64,000 nucleotides of DNA, taken from Onthophagus taurus. Taxonomy: Eukaryota > Arthropoda > Insecta > Coleoptera > Scarabaeidae. Below the pieces are notes generated by a model that had not been told where the DNA came from, made no database searches, and saw only the letters and a list, made by a program, of their open reading frames with translations. Below, piece after piece: positions 25,469-36,587 of the stretch. Location of the stretch: positions 10,669,001-10,733,000 of the forward strand of contig NC_091972.1 of the NCBI RefSeq assembly GCF_036711975.1. The letters are read 5' to 3'. The first letter of the stretch is position 1. The number at the start of each line of letters is the position of its first letter. The position numbers and the translations under genes are program-made.

Positions 25469-26666
25469 ATGAATCCTGAATACATTGAACAACTCAGTAA
25501 CAGTTGGTGGCCTTATATAATATCATTTTTTATAGTTGTAATTTCAGTAATTCGGTAAGTTTTAATTTTTACCCCTTATTTACTATTAATTATTACTTTT
25601 TTTAATAGAAATTATATGGGTGGCCCACAGTGTCCATCAAAAACACGTATGGATGGGAAAACTGTGTTAATAACAGGTGCTTCTGGAGGAATAGGTTTTG
25701 AAACTGCGAAAGAATTAGCCGCTCGAGGTGCAACCGTTATTTTAACTTGTCGCAATTTTGAAAACGGTCAAAAAGCAACTGCAAAAATAAAAAGGTACTG
25801 TCGACAAGCGAAAATTGATGTAAAACTATTAGATGTATCCGATATGAGCGCTATTCGACGATTTTCTGTTTTAATGAAACAAAACTATAAAAAAATCGAC
25901 GTGCTTATTAACAACGCTGGGATTGTTTTTCACCCTTTTAAATGGACTTCAGAAGGTTTTGAATTAACTTTAGCCACAAATTATTTAGGACCGTTTTTAT
26001 TAACGCATATGTTGCTACCTTTATTAAAAAAATCGGATAACGGACGAATAATTAATTTAACTTCAGTCGCACATTCTTCAGGACGAATTAATTTGAACGA
26101 TATGAATTTGGAAAAAAGGTTTCTCGAAAGGGACGCTTTTAGTCAAAGCAAATTAGCTTTGATTTTATTTACAAGACATGTTGCAAAGATATTAAAAGGT
26201 ATTTAATTAAAAAGAATTCGGTGGGACGATTTAAATTTATCTTTTTTTAGATACGCGAGTAACAATAAATTGTGTTAATCCTGGAATTGTTAGAAACACT
26301 AAACATTTAAAAAATTCTCCTTTTGGAGCTGGATTTATGGCAAAAGTTTCAACGTATCCTTGGGTTTGGTTATTTTTAAAAACACCCAAACAAGGTGCTC
26401 AAACTGTTATTTTTGCTGCTACAGACCCGATTTTAATGAATGTTACTGGAGAATATTTAAGGTAAAGTTAGAATCATTTAAGGTTAATTAATTTTGTTTG
26501 ATTCTTATATATTTTTTTAAATATTGATAATAGTGATTGTGAAATAAGGGAACCTGGATATACAGCCCAAAATGCTTACATAGCTGAACAACTCTATGAT
26601 AAAACTTGTTCAATGTTACAAATGGAGAAAAAATTAATATCTGAGTTGGGATCACAAATGTATTAA
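25469..26666 (+). CDS. Retinol dehydrogenase-like SDR, catalytic Tyr replaced by Phe
   Basis: Four exons: 25469-25554, 25609-26198, 26251-26461, 26534-26666, all with GT/AG borders. Together they give 339 aa, close to the usual 320-335 of RDH11-14-type short-chain dehydrogenases. Residues about 13-29 (WWPYIISFFIVVISVI) form an N-terminal membrane anchor. TGASGGIG (residues 51-58) is the NAD(P)-binding turn, NNAG follows, and NLTSVAHSSG carries the catalytic Ser. The Y-x-x-x-K motif reads FSQSK (Phe206, Lys210). In known SDRs this Tyr is the proton donor, so the protein is either a pseudo-enzyme or works differently. The intact frame and four good introns argue against a dead gene. Its 3' end faces the minus-strand SDR gene only 32 bp away. 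Confidence 0.94.
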
Positions 26667-26689
26667 TTAAAATATCTTGTACATTGTAA

Positions 26690-26695
26690 AATAAA
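26690..26695 (+). terminator. AATAAA polyadenylation signal of the plus-strand SDR gene
   Basis: A canonical AATAAA 24 bp after the stop codon. Cleavage 10-30 bp further on would fall inside the last coding exon of the opposing gene, so the two transcripts probably overlap at their 3' ends. Confidence 0.7.
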
Positions 26696-26698
26696 CAT

Positions 26699-27842
26699 TT
26701 AAATGTTTAATCTTGTCCATTTTTCACTAACAGCCCATAACCAAACGCTCATATCATCATCTTGAGCTTTCTGACTTACTTCAGCCTCCTTTTGGTCACT
26801 AAAATAATGTTTAAATTATTAATACAAGTCTGAAATTATTTTATATTTAACTTACGCAAAATATTTGCCACTAACACCTTCTAATTCAGGATCTAAAGCT
26901 GCATATATTGTTGTTTGTGCTCCTTGTCGAGGTCCTTTTACAAAAGGCCAAACGAATGGTTTTATTAATATTGTTGCTAACCAACTGTTGAAGAAACTCA
27001 TGTGTCTAATTAATTCGGTATCAACAATTCCAGGATGAAGAGAGTTTACTGTAACTTTTGTTCCAGTTAATTTTTTACTTAATTCTTTTGTAAATAAAAT
27101 ATTTGCTAATTTGCTTTGTGCATATGCTTTATAAGGTTCATAGTTTTTCTCACTATTTAAATCTTCTTTATTTATTTCTCCTCTTTTGTGTGCTACACTA
27201 GAAACATTAATGATTCTGCTAGGTTCTGAAGATTTCAACATATCCAATAATAAGTTTGTAAGAAGGAAATGGCCTAAATGATTCACACCAAACTGCATTT
27301 CAAAACCATCCGAAGTTTTTGAATCTTTGGGAGTTCTCATTACCCCAGCATTATTTATTAAAATATGTAAATGATCTTGTTCCTTTTTAAAATTATCTAC
27401 AAATTCTCTGATTGATTTTAACGAAGATAAATCACATTTTCTACAGTAAACATATTTATTTTTGGTGTCAACAACAATTTCTTCTCTTGTCTAAAAAATT
27501 CATTTAAAGTAAAATAATTTTTAAGAATATTAATAGTTACTTTTTCACATCTTCTCATATCTCGGCAAGCCATATAAACCTTTGCGCCTCTCCTTGCTAA
27601 TTCCCATGCTGTCTCTTTACCGATACCTGTATTAGCTCCAGTAACAATAACTACTTTATCGTTTGCTCTTACATCTTTTCTATATTGCATTCCACCGAGT
27701 ATTTCTCTAAATTAAATTAATGTTTGAGGTTAGAATCTTTTATGAATCAATAAGAAGTAACGTACTTTATTAAACAAGCCAAACCAAACGTTCCAGCAAT
27801 TCCACTTAAATAAATAATCGGTTTAGGGAAATTTTTTACCAT
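26699..27842 (-). CDS. Retinol dehydrogenase-like SDR (RDH11-14 type)
   Basis: Four exons on the minus strand: 27842-27766, 27706-27541, 27490-26856, 26798-26699, GT/AG borders, 325 aa. Residues 1-26 form an N-terminal membrane anchor ([18 protein letters not shown]). VTGANTGIG (47-55) is the cofactor turn, NNAGVM follows, NVSSVAH carries the catalytic Ser, and YAQSK (Tyr204, Lys208) is the complete catalytic pair. Family members are microsomal or mitochondrial NADP(H)-dependent reductases of retinal and other aldehydes; the actual substrate cannot be read from sequence. Intron positions differ from those of the opposing SDR gene, so the two are relatives but not a recent duplication. Confidence 0.95.
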
Positions 27843-28037
27843 TTTAAACTATTTTTTTGAGGATCTTAGGTAACATAACCCTACTTTCTATTAAAAGTCA
27901 AATGTGACATTTTCGATTAGCGCCATCTTTTGCTGATGTTCCAAAGCATATTTTAATTTATAAATAATTTAAAAGATATAAAAATAACGTTTTATTAAGT
28001 TAAAATATTAAAAACTAAACTAATAAATACAATTTTT

Positions 28038-31003
28038 TTAAATGTGTCTCTCTTGCTTTTTTAATAATTGTTGAATTTCTTCTAAAGTTTTTCCTCGAGT
28101 TTCTGGTACAATAAAATAACAAACAACAACACCAATAAAACAACAAATCGAAAAAAATGCGAAAGGAACATACAATCCAAATCCACTAATTAATAAATGA
28201 AATAGCTTTGTTGTAACCATAAGTAATAAAGCGAAAATTACATTCATTGTACTCGAAGTGTGACCTCGCATATTTGTAGGAAATAATTCGCCAACTAAAA
28301 GAACAGGAACCAATCCTAGTCCGATTGAAAAGACGATAACGTAAGCTACGAGGCCGACTATTGGAAACCAAGTAAAAGAGGACATCTCGGTTGTAGTTTC
28401 TCTTTGAAGGTAAAAATAAATTGCTTCTGCAAGAAGAGTAACACCAGATCCTAAACAAGAAATGACCATGGAACGATTTCTTCCAATTTTCTCGATAAAC
28501 ATTGGTGCAGAGATGCTTGCAATAGCTAAGATTGCGTTAAAAATCATCGCTGAGTGACCTTCGTTAATATCTTGAGTCGCTTCTTTGAATATGTATTGAT
28601 TATAAACCGAGAAAGCCGCTATTCCACTAAACATTTGAATAATTCGTGTTAAAACAACTATAATAAGCGCTTTTCTATTACTATTCTCCAAAAATAAATC
28701 TTTATATTTCCCTGGATCTGAAAATTGTCTTCTTACATCCGCTGTTATTTGATCTAATTCTTCGGAAACATCGTCCAGTCCTCTTAACCATTTTAACGAT
28801 TTTTCGGCTGAGACCAAATCATCTTTCATTACGTAAAAATAGGGAGTGTCAGGTGCAAAAATGAAACAAGCAAAAAAAATTACTGGTGCCACACTTAAAA
28901 TGTATGCAGTCGTTGGAATTGTGCAATAATATCCAATACCATTAACAACAAACTGTCCGAGAAAAACTGAAATCATCATTGCGTTTCCCCATGTTCCTCT
29001 AATACTAGGACTTGCGACTTCCGCTATATAAATTGGTAAACTTCCAAACATAAAAACATCAGATAATCCGAAAAAAACTCGTGATAAATAAAACATCCAA
29101 ATCGTTTTCGCGCTTGCTATCAATGCTAAAGAAATTATATGAAACCCTGCGATTGATAGTAATGTTTTTTTACGTCCAAATTTATCCAAGAGTACTCCAA
29201 AAAATGGACTGAAAATTATCGTTACAATCGGCGGGATTACTGATAAATAAGAGGCATCTGTTAACGTTATGTTGTCATAATCTGATATTAATTTTGGAAT
29301 CGCTGGTGATGGCCAATTGAACAGCATTGCACAACTAAACGAAGACATGGCAGCTGAAAAGAAAAACTTGTATCAATTTGTAAATTAGTTTATAAAACAA
29401 TAACGTTTTAATTGTTATTAATTAAATGGAAATTAGATGCATATAAGTAGAAAACCGCAACCATCAAGGTTGTTTAAGAATATTCAGGGTCGGATTTGAA
29501 TATAAAAACTGTTTGATTATCTTAATATATTATTTATTTTATAACTTATTTAGCAGCAACTTATCAAAACCAAAAATGGTAGTATAACTGTGGTCAAATT
29601 TATGTAGTTCTCCAAAACAATGTCAAATGTGAAAGATATGAAGAGTTATAAGTTATAAGTACGAAGGCATTCACGGTCGGTGTTAAAGACCTGTTTCTAA
29701 AAATCCTCCAATTGATATCAGAAAAAAGAAGGACGAGGTGGAAATGGCCAACAATTGATATCAAAAATCTAAAAAAATCCTATAATACAAACAGCTCCGA
29801 TTAGAAATTAAGACTGTAGTTAGGCCAGAAATAATAAACTAAAGGCTTTACAAATCGCAGACTATATGGAAAAGATATTTCAACCTAATGCAGAAAACGC
29901 TGGATACCGGCCCATTATCATGTATCAATGGAGAGGAAAGCAGAGTAATACCACTCGCCTCTACAGCTGAAAGCATAAAGAAAATCAAGTCCAATACTGA
30001 GAAAAAAGCTCCTGGTTTCGACCATAACCGGCCGAATCCTGAATGAGCTTCCAAGAAAAGTAATTAAAGTAACTAACCTGGTTACTGCTTCATTCTGACT
30101 ATAGTATGTGCCGCAGCTGTGGAAAGTCGCTGAAGTGTTATGATCCCTAACTAAACGGGGGAAGTCACCTCATAATCGGCTAATATAATGCTGATAATGT
30201 CCAAATTGTTACTTAAAAGGTTATCATCGAAAAAAACATATCATTTCAGATCATCAATTGAGTTCAGAAATCAACATCCCACAAAAGATGAGATCCACAG
30301 TTTTATGAAGTATATTATGAAATATATTTGTATGAAGGTAGATGGTCTTCACTGGAATGGAATTTGTAACCGACACCTGATAAATTACATGTAGGTGGCA
30401 GAATAGTACTGATGTTGTAGGAATACCAATGAAGTGCTTCAATTTATATGGGTAGTTATTTTACCTCTATATCACTTTTGGATAACGGGACGGAGCTATA
30501 AGAAAGAAAGGTAAGTGAAATCAGTGAAAGACAAAACAGATTATTTGAAATCAGATAACTGGAATATGATTCTTATGTTTTGTGCATTTTTAATCGTTTG
30601 CAACCAATTTTTATCGCATTTTCAGAAATGATGAAAATTTTTCACTTTCTGGATTTTAATTTTTCTTCTGTGTTCCCAAAGTATCATATATATCATATCT
30701 AGTATGGTACATATCTCCTTCCTTACCTGTTCTTACTAAAAAGTATCAAAGGTAAAACAAAAAAGTTAATCCGACCCTGTTTCCTCTACTTAAATTAAAT
30801 TAGCAGTTAAATACGAACGTTTCTATATTTCTACATGTCATTAACCTCAATGGATTATCTTTAATTGCCCATTAAGATAAATAGTATAAAATGCTTAACT
30901 TACCGGATGATATTGCATAAATTTGTCTCCATTTCTTCATTGGCGGTTTATGAATATCCCCACCGCCCGTATCTAAATTAAAATCCTCCTCGGTTTTATC
31001 CAT
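28038..31003 (-). CDS. MFS sugar-transporter-like protein (SLC2/Tret1-related), cluster gene 1
   Basis: Two exons: 31003-30904 (33 codons plus 1 base) and 29353-28038, with a 1550-bp phase-1 intron; 471 aa. The start ATG opens a hydrophilic N-tail (MDKTEEDFNLDTGGGDIHK), then about twelve hydrophobic segments. Motifs: DKFGRKK after TM2 (about residue 90), PIYIAEVASPSIRGTWG in the TM4-5 region, PDTPYFYVMK before the central loop, and PETRGKTLEEIQ at the C-terminus (from about 450). These are hallmarks of the SLC2-like facilitators that in insects include trehalose and hexose carriers. The transporter-family QLSG-like site reads IIQMFSGIAAFSVY, which is divergent, so the substrate is uncertain. 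The intron harbours a Jockey-like LINE relic on the opposite strand. Confidence 0.95.
29640..30420 (+). mobile_element. Jockey-like LINE reverse-transcriptase relic in the intron of transporter gene 1
   Basis: With frameshifts the plus strand reads ADYMEKIFQPNAENA, then ESIKKIKSNTEKKAPGFD, RILNELPRKVIKV, QLWKVAEVL and SKLLLKRLSS. This is the I-x-x-L-x-x-x-K-S/A-P-G-x-D ... L-P-x-K-x-I-x-x-I-T ... W-K-x-A-x-I-x-x-I-P-K order at the start of Jockey-clade reverse transcriptase. Many stops; a 5'-truncated or broken copy antisense to the host gene. Confidence 0.8.
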
Positions 31004-31275
31004 TTTTTTAGAGTTCTATAATCGTCGATGGTTGGAATAGTACTGTGTTGACATTCTTAACTTACCAGTTGGGTTTCTCAACGAACTAAGTGGTGGAATT
31101 GTTGCAATTTCCACTCTAATTGAGTTTGAATTCGTGATCGCATTTATTCAACAATTCTTTCAAGGCTATTTCAGGTGTCGTTAATGAAATCATTTAAATA
31201 ACTCGATTAAAGAAATTAATTTACATAAAGGAGAGAAAGGTAGGTTATGAACAATAAGTGTTTTTATTCTTTTTA

Positions 31276-32838
31276 TTAGACTGGTTTATTTACATTTTTC
31301 ACACCGCTTAATATTTCTTGAATTTCTTCCAATGTTTTCCCTTTCGTTTCCGGAACGTATAAATAAGATAAGATAATACTTAAATAAGAAAATATTGCGA
31401 ACATTCCGAACGAAGCGAATAAACCACAATTTGTGGTGAGTAATTGAAACACTTTTGTCGTTATTGTTATGTAAATGCAATAGATTATTGTTAAAATTCC
31501 GGTTGCTTTACCTCTGATGCTCGTTGAAAACATTTCGCTTAAAAGTAACATGGGTGTTAAACCCATTCCAAGACAAAATACAATAACGTACAAAATCATC
31601 CCTGCGATTGGAAACCAAGAAATATTAGTTAAATTTAAAGATGTTTCTTGTTTTAAATAGAAATAAACTGATTCAGCTGTCAAACAAAGAGCACAGCCGG
31701 TTGATGATATAACCATCGATTTTTTTCTTCCCAATTTATCGCAAATTATTGAGCCAAAAAATGCAAAAATAGTAAGACTTGCTGTGTAAATTATTGATGA
31801 AATTCCACGATCCATTTCAGGCATACCTTCCTGAAAAATTAATTGCGTATAAACCGCAAAAGCAGAAATTCCAGACATTTGTTGTATTCCCCTAGTTAAA
31901 GTGACTAATAAAACGGCTTTTCTATTAGTTTTATTACTAAAACAATCTTTAAAAGATGTTTTTGCTGAAATTAATTTTTGAACATCATCAGAAATTCGAT
32001 TTAATTCTTCTGAAACGTTATCACTTCTTCTTAGTTGCTTCAAAGATTTTTCAGCTTGTTCTTTTTTACCTTTCATTAAATAGAAATAAGGCGTTTCGGG
32101 CATTGTTAAAAACAACGCCAAGAATGAAATCGGAATAGTTACAAGAATATAAGCAGCTATTTTCATATCAAAATAATAACCAATTGTATTCATTATTAAT
32201 TGTCCTAGAAAAATTCCAAATCCCATTGCATTTCCCCAAGTTCCTCTTACTTTAGGAGTTGTTACTTCCGCTATGTAAACGGGTAAAACACCAAACATAG
32301 CCGCATCTGCTATTCCAAAAAAAATTCTTGAAAGATAAAAAATGTAAATATCCTCTCCTAACATTATGCATATCCAAGAACAAATATGGCAAACTCCTAT
32401 GGCTAAAAGTGGATATTTTCTGCCGTAATTTTCGGTTAATATTGAACAGAACGGGCTGACTAGAATGGTTACTATCGGTGGTATAACTGTTAAATATGAT
32501 GCTAAATCTATGTTGATGTTTGGAAATTCGTTTGAAATTAAAATTGGGATTGTCGGTGATGTCCAAGTGAATAATATTGATGCACTTAATGATGAAATTG
32601 CAGCTAAAAATGGAAATTATATAAGTTTATAAATTAGTTTAACTTAAATCGACAGACCTGAACATACAGCTAAAATTTGAAACCATTCTTTTGTTGAGTT
32701 TTGATCCAGACAGTTTTTATCTTGAAAAGATTCCCCCTCATTAAGTTTTAAACCACAATCTTCATTGTATCTTTTATTATGTTCGTCGTTCGTATTCTTA
32801 TCTTTATCATTTCCTTCAAATTTTCTGTTATTATCCAT
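31276..32838 (-). CDS. MFS sugar-transporter-like protein, cluster gene 2, with long hydrophilic N-tail
   Basis: Two exons: 32838-32658 (60 codons plus 1 base) and 32603-31276, 54-bp phase-1 intron; 502 aa. The donor is GTCTGT, weaker than GTAAGT, but frame, position and phase equal those of the other five genes. The first 50 residues are very rich in Asn, Asp, Lys and Glu, about 30 residues longer than in the neighbours. The core has ENYGRKYP after TM2, PVYIAEVTTPKVRGTWG, PETPYFYLMK, RGIQQMSGISAFAVY, DKLGRKKS and a terminal PETKGKTLEEIQ (from about 478). An internal Met at 32364 is not the start: the frame is open and conserved upstream to the splice acceptor. It ends 273 bp upstream of the start of gene 1, same strand. 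Confidence 0.94.
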
Positions 32839-34490
32839 TTTTTTAAAATTTATTAACTTCTCGTGTTTACGACCATTAAGAAACTGGAATATGATATCTT
32901 AAACTTCTAGTTGAACATAACAATGTTCCAATACTCAATTAATAAATATTAAAACTTATTGCATAACAAGTCTTTTACAAATAATTTACATTTACAGTGC
33001 GTTTTCAAGGATGATTTGAACGACTTGCGTATGTGATAAAAAGGGTTGTTAACTTTAATAATAGTTATGAAATAATTATTATTAATTATATAAGTATTAA
33101 TATGATTTCATTTTTATTAAATTTGTGTACTTACTACTAATATTGTAGTGGTATCTTAAAGTACTTACGTTTTATTGCTTATTGATTAAACTGATTTAGA
33201 TATTTTAGAATATTGTGTCACTTTGTCAGTAAAACTGTTAAAAAATACTGTATTATAAAATCTACACTTATCATGGTTAATTTTCCAAATGAGATAACGA
33301 ATTCGTTAGTTCTTTTAATAACAACGTTTAAAAAACTGCGGTCATAACGATGTTTTGTCGAGAGATTATGTTGCTATGTCTTCTGTAAACGCAACGTATG
33401 ATTTATTTGCAGCTTTTATGTCAGAAATGAGTTGACGGAAATTATTAAATCTTTTTTTTAATGCATTCCATTATTGTATATAAAATTTATTTAAATATAT
33501 TTTTCATGAAATGGATTGAAATAATAAACGCTTTAAAAGAAAACATATTTTGCTTAAAAGTTCATGGTTGCACTCGAATTTAGTGTTGCTTTTCTCAAAT
33601 TTTACTCTGTGACTTATAAATTGTGAACTTATACGAATATTTAAAAAAAAAGTAGCTTAATTGTATATTAATTAAGTTAATTAAGTCTGCATCTTCAAAA
33701 ACTGTACCAAGATTAAAAAGTAACCTCATGAATTACATAAATTATTATTTCCACAATTTTGGATTGGGGCCAAATTGAAATTAAAATCCATGTTGGGGAA
33801 AATAATTATTATTACATTGAACTAAGATAAAATACGCTGATGAAAGACTTTCTAAATATCCGCAGACGCATTAAGAGTTTTTGTTTTAGCACATATACAG
33901 CAGATTCTTCATAGTGTGCATTCTCCATATTTGAAATATTCTCTTGTGCATTTATATAGAATATAGGATATGTAGAAATACCTACCATAATTTTGTTTTA
34001 GTGTTAGGCATTGTTTTAAAATATTCACAAGTAAACATAATTAATTAAAAAAATGCTTTGAACAGGTTTTTTTTCTGCGCTCTATTGATTGTTTGTTCAA
34101 TTGATTGAACATATTGGGTGGAATGGGAGATACATAGCGAATGGGAGTATCTTATTTTTTCAACAACTACTTGAAAAGAAAGCTACTACGGCATTCTTTA
34201 AAACGGTAGAAGGGTTTTTAACGGTCCTTAAGATGTCGTGGAGACTAAAATGCAAAAAGGTGAAATGGTCACAAAATATCACAACAAAATATCGAAAGCT
34301 ATATATTAGTTAAAATAAAAATAGGTCAAGTACTAACCGTCAAGATCAATTGTTCAGGTGATATATAAAATTGTAATTGAAATTTTACGATTAATTTGCA
34401 GCTATTATAAAACAACTATTATTTGTAAAATTGCTACCTATAACAAAAACGTCTGAAGTATTTTGCATATTCCTTCGGAACCAGATGAAA
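32839..34490. other. Intergenic stretch between divergent transporter genes
   Basis: AT-rich; no ORF of interest. It must hold the 5' regulatory DNA of transporter genes 2 and 3, which point away from each other, but no motif stands out. Confidence 0.4.
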
Positions 34491-34500
34491 TACACAGAAA

Positions 34501-34555
34501 ATGAGTCAATATTATTGCCTAGCTTGCAAAGATGAATTTGTGTCAGAAAAACGTG
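34501..34555 (+). other. Exon-like segment upstream of transporter gene 3 (unproven)
   Basis: ATG opens 18 codons (MSQYYCLACKDEFVSEKR) ending at a strong GTGGTAAGT donor. The copy at 36598 keeps frame and donor (MSQYYYLACKDEFLTEKR). Splicing it to the AG just before the main ATG at 35060 would put a stop at once, so if it is used it is a 5' leader, an upstream ORF or an alternative exon. Conservation may just reflect the recent duplication. Confidence 0.25.
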
Positions 34556-35059
34556 GTAAGTAATAAGTCACATTACTTGACTTAATTTTCAGTATAAATA
34601 TTAACTAAAACGACAATGACTCGCATTACATTATTTCTTCTATTGTTTGACAAATATAAATAAAATAAAAAATAAATTAACTTAAAGCAGTATTTGATTA
34701 TTACTTTCAAAATGATATTACTATCTGTTGCGAAATTCACTTTTATTGTGTAATTTTCCAAAGTAGAGATTTTAATGTATTCTTCTAATACAAAGCAATA
34801 TAATGCGGCAGCGTTAATATGTATCATAGACTAAATTGGGTTTTTATAACTGAGTTTTCGGCGAGAGATTAAACTTTTCGCTATCATATCTCACTCGCAA
34901 ACAACGATGACTGGTAAATATTTTGAAAGACGTATGTATATAACTGAGATTAAGAACTTAGAATGGAGCAATATTTCTTCGGATTTCTATGATAACACAT
35001 AGAATTATTTTGTTAATTTAGTTATATAATTTATTTAAAATTTATTAAGTAATAATAAG

Positions 35060-36511
35060 ATGGTTGAGGTGATTTGTGAGAAAATTGATGAAAAAAAGTC
35101 GTCGAAAGATGTTTCAAAAGCGAAAGATTTTCCTCAAGTTCGTGCCATGATGACTGGTAAATAAAAATATAATATAAAAAAAAAAAATTTTTTTGATTTA
35201 TTTATATTTTTAGCTGCTATTGCGATGGTAAGCGCTGGTACATTATTCACGTGGCCTTCACCATCAGTTCCAAAACTACAAGAAGCACCTTATAATTTTA
35301 CCATTGAAGAACTTTCATATTTAACGGTCATCCCGCCTATAGCCATGGTAATTTTCAGTCCAATTTATTGTTGGTTATTGGATAACTTCAGTAGAAAATA
35401 TACTTTATTTTCAAGTGGATTTTTCCACATAGCATCGTGGATTTTAATTTATTTCGCCGATGATATTTGGATATTTTACGGTTCGAGATTTGTATGTGGT
35501 ATAGCAGATGCTTGTTGTTTCGCTTCAATGCCCGCCTACATAGCGGAAGTAGCAACACCGCGAATCCGAGGACTTTACGGAAACGCTATGATGGTTCTTA
35601 TGTTTATTGGACAATTTTTAATAAATTGCATCGGTTATTACACCAGTATTAAAACAACGGCTTTATGCATGATGGTGTTTCCGATTACGTTTCTTTTCTT
35701 ATTCGCATCGATGCCGGAATCGCCATATTTTTGTATTATGAAAGGCCGAGAAGAAGACGCAAGAAAAAGTCTTCAACGTTTGCGAGGAATTGAAAACGTG
35801 GATGTAGAATATGAACAAATTTTTAAAGATGTTTCTAGGCAAATGACGGAAACAACTCGATACGTTGATTTATGGTCAATAAAAAGTAATAGGAAAGCTG
35901 TTATTATTGCAAATCTTGCAAGGGCTTTTCAACAATTCAGTGGGATTTCTGCTTTAATGGTTTATTCTCAATACATTTTTAATTTAAGTGGTGGGAATAT
36001 TTCCGGTGGGCATGCAGCTATGTTATTTAACGGAATTTTAGCATTCATTAATTTATTTGCTAACGTAATTAGTGATGGATTGGGTAGAAAAAAATCAATG
36101 ATTTTTTCTTGTATTGGATGTGGATTGGGGTTATTAGGAGAATCGATTTATTTCTATTTTAACGAATACACAAATGTCGATACAGAAGTAGCATCTTGGT
36201 TTCCAGTTGTCGGATTGATTATTTACATCATTATTTTTACGTTTGGATTGGGGATTGTGCCAACATTACTTCTTGGAGAATTATTCAATACAAGTATAAG
36301 AGGAAAAGCTGCTTTGGTTACAAATTGTTTATTTGCGATTCAACTTTGTGGTATAAGCAAATTGTTTCAAATTTTAATGACAGGCTTTGGATTAACGGTG
36401 CCGTTCTTTTTCTTTACCGTTTGCTGTTTTCTCGGAGGGATTGCTTCGTATTTTGTTATACCGGAGACGAAAGGAAAAACTTTGGAGCAAATCCAGCAAA
36501 TGTTAAAGTAG
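35060..36511 (+). CDS. MFS sugar-transporter-like protein, cluster gene 3
   Basis: Exons 35060-35156 (32 codons plus 1 base) and 35214-36511, 57-bp phase-1 intron; 464 aa. The ATG at 35060 opens a charged tail (MVEVICEKIDEKKSSKDVSK) and then TM1 (AAIAMVSAGTLFTWPSP). Motifs: DNFSRKYT after TM2, where the usual Gly of G-R-K/R is Ser; PAYIAEVATPRIRGLYG; PESPYFCIMKG; RAFQQFSGISALMVY; DGLGRKKS; PETKGKTLEQIQQ at the C-terminus. Plasma-membrane carrier by family; substrate unknown. Nearly identical to gene 4, with which it forms a tandem pair. Confidence 0.95.
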
Positions 36512-36587
36512 ATGATTTTATGTTTCTTTATTGTGATTGTAATTTCTTCTGTGATTCTTTATTGTAATTTTTTTTAAAGTTTAAAAG

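Larger units (their letters stand above)
34491..36587. repeat. Tandem duplication, copy 1 (holds transporter gene 3)
   Basis: 34491-36587 recurs at 36588-38670 in direct orientation with about 95% identity, including 560 bp of upstream DNA, the short intron and the 3' flank. Both copies begin tacacagaaaatgagtcaat. Confidence 0.92.

Noticed and set aside
28186-28458. 90-codon minus-strand ORF within transporter gene 1
   Set aside because: Out-of-frame shadow of the transporter coding exon. The same applies to ORFs at 31286, 32252, 35467, 36196, 38204, 39751, 40055, 42975, 43403 and 43707.
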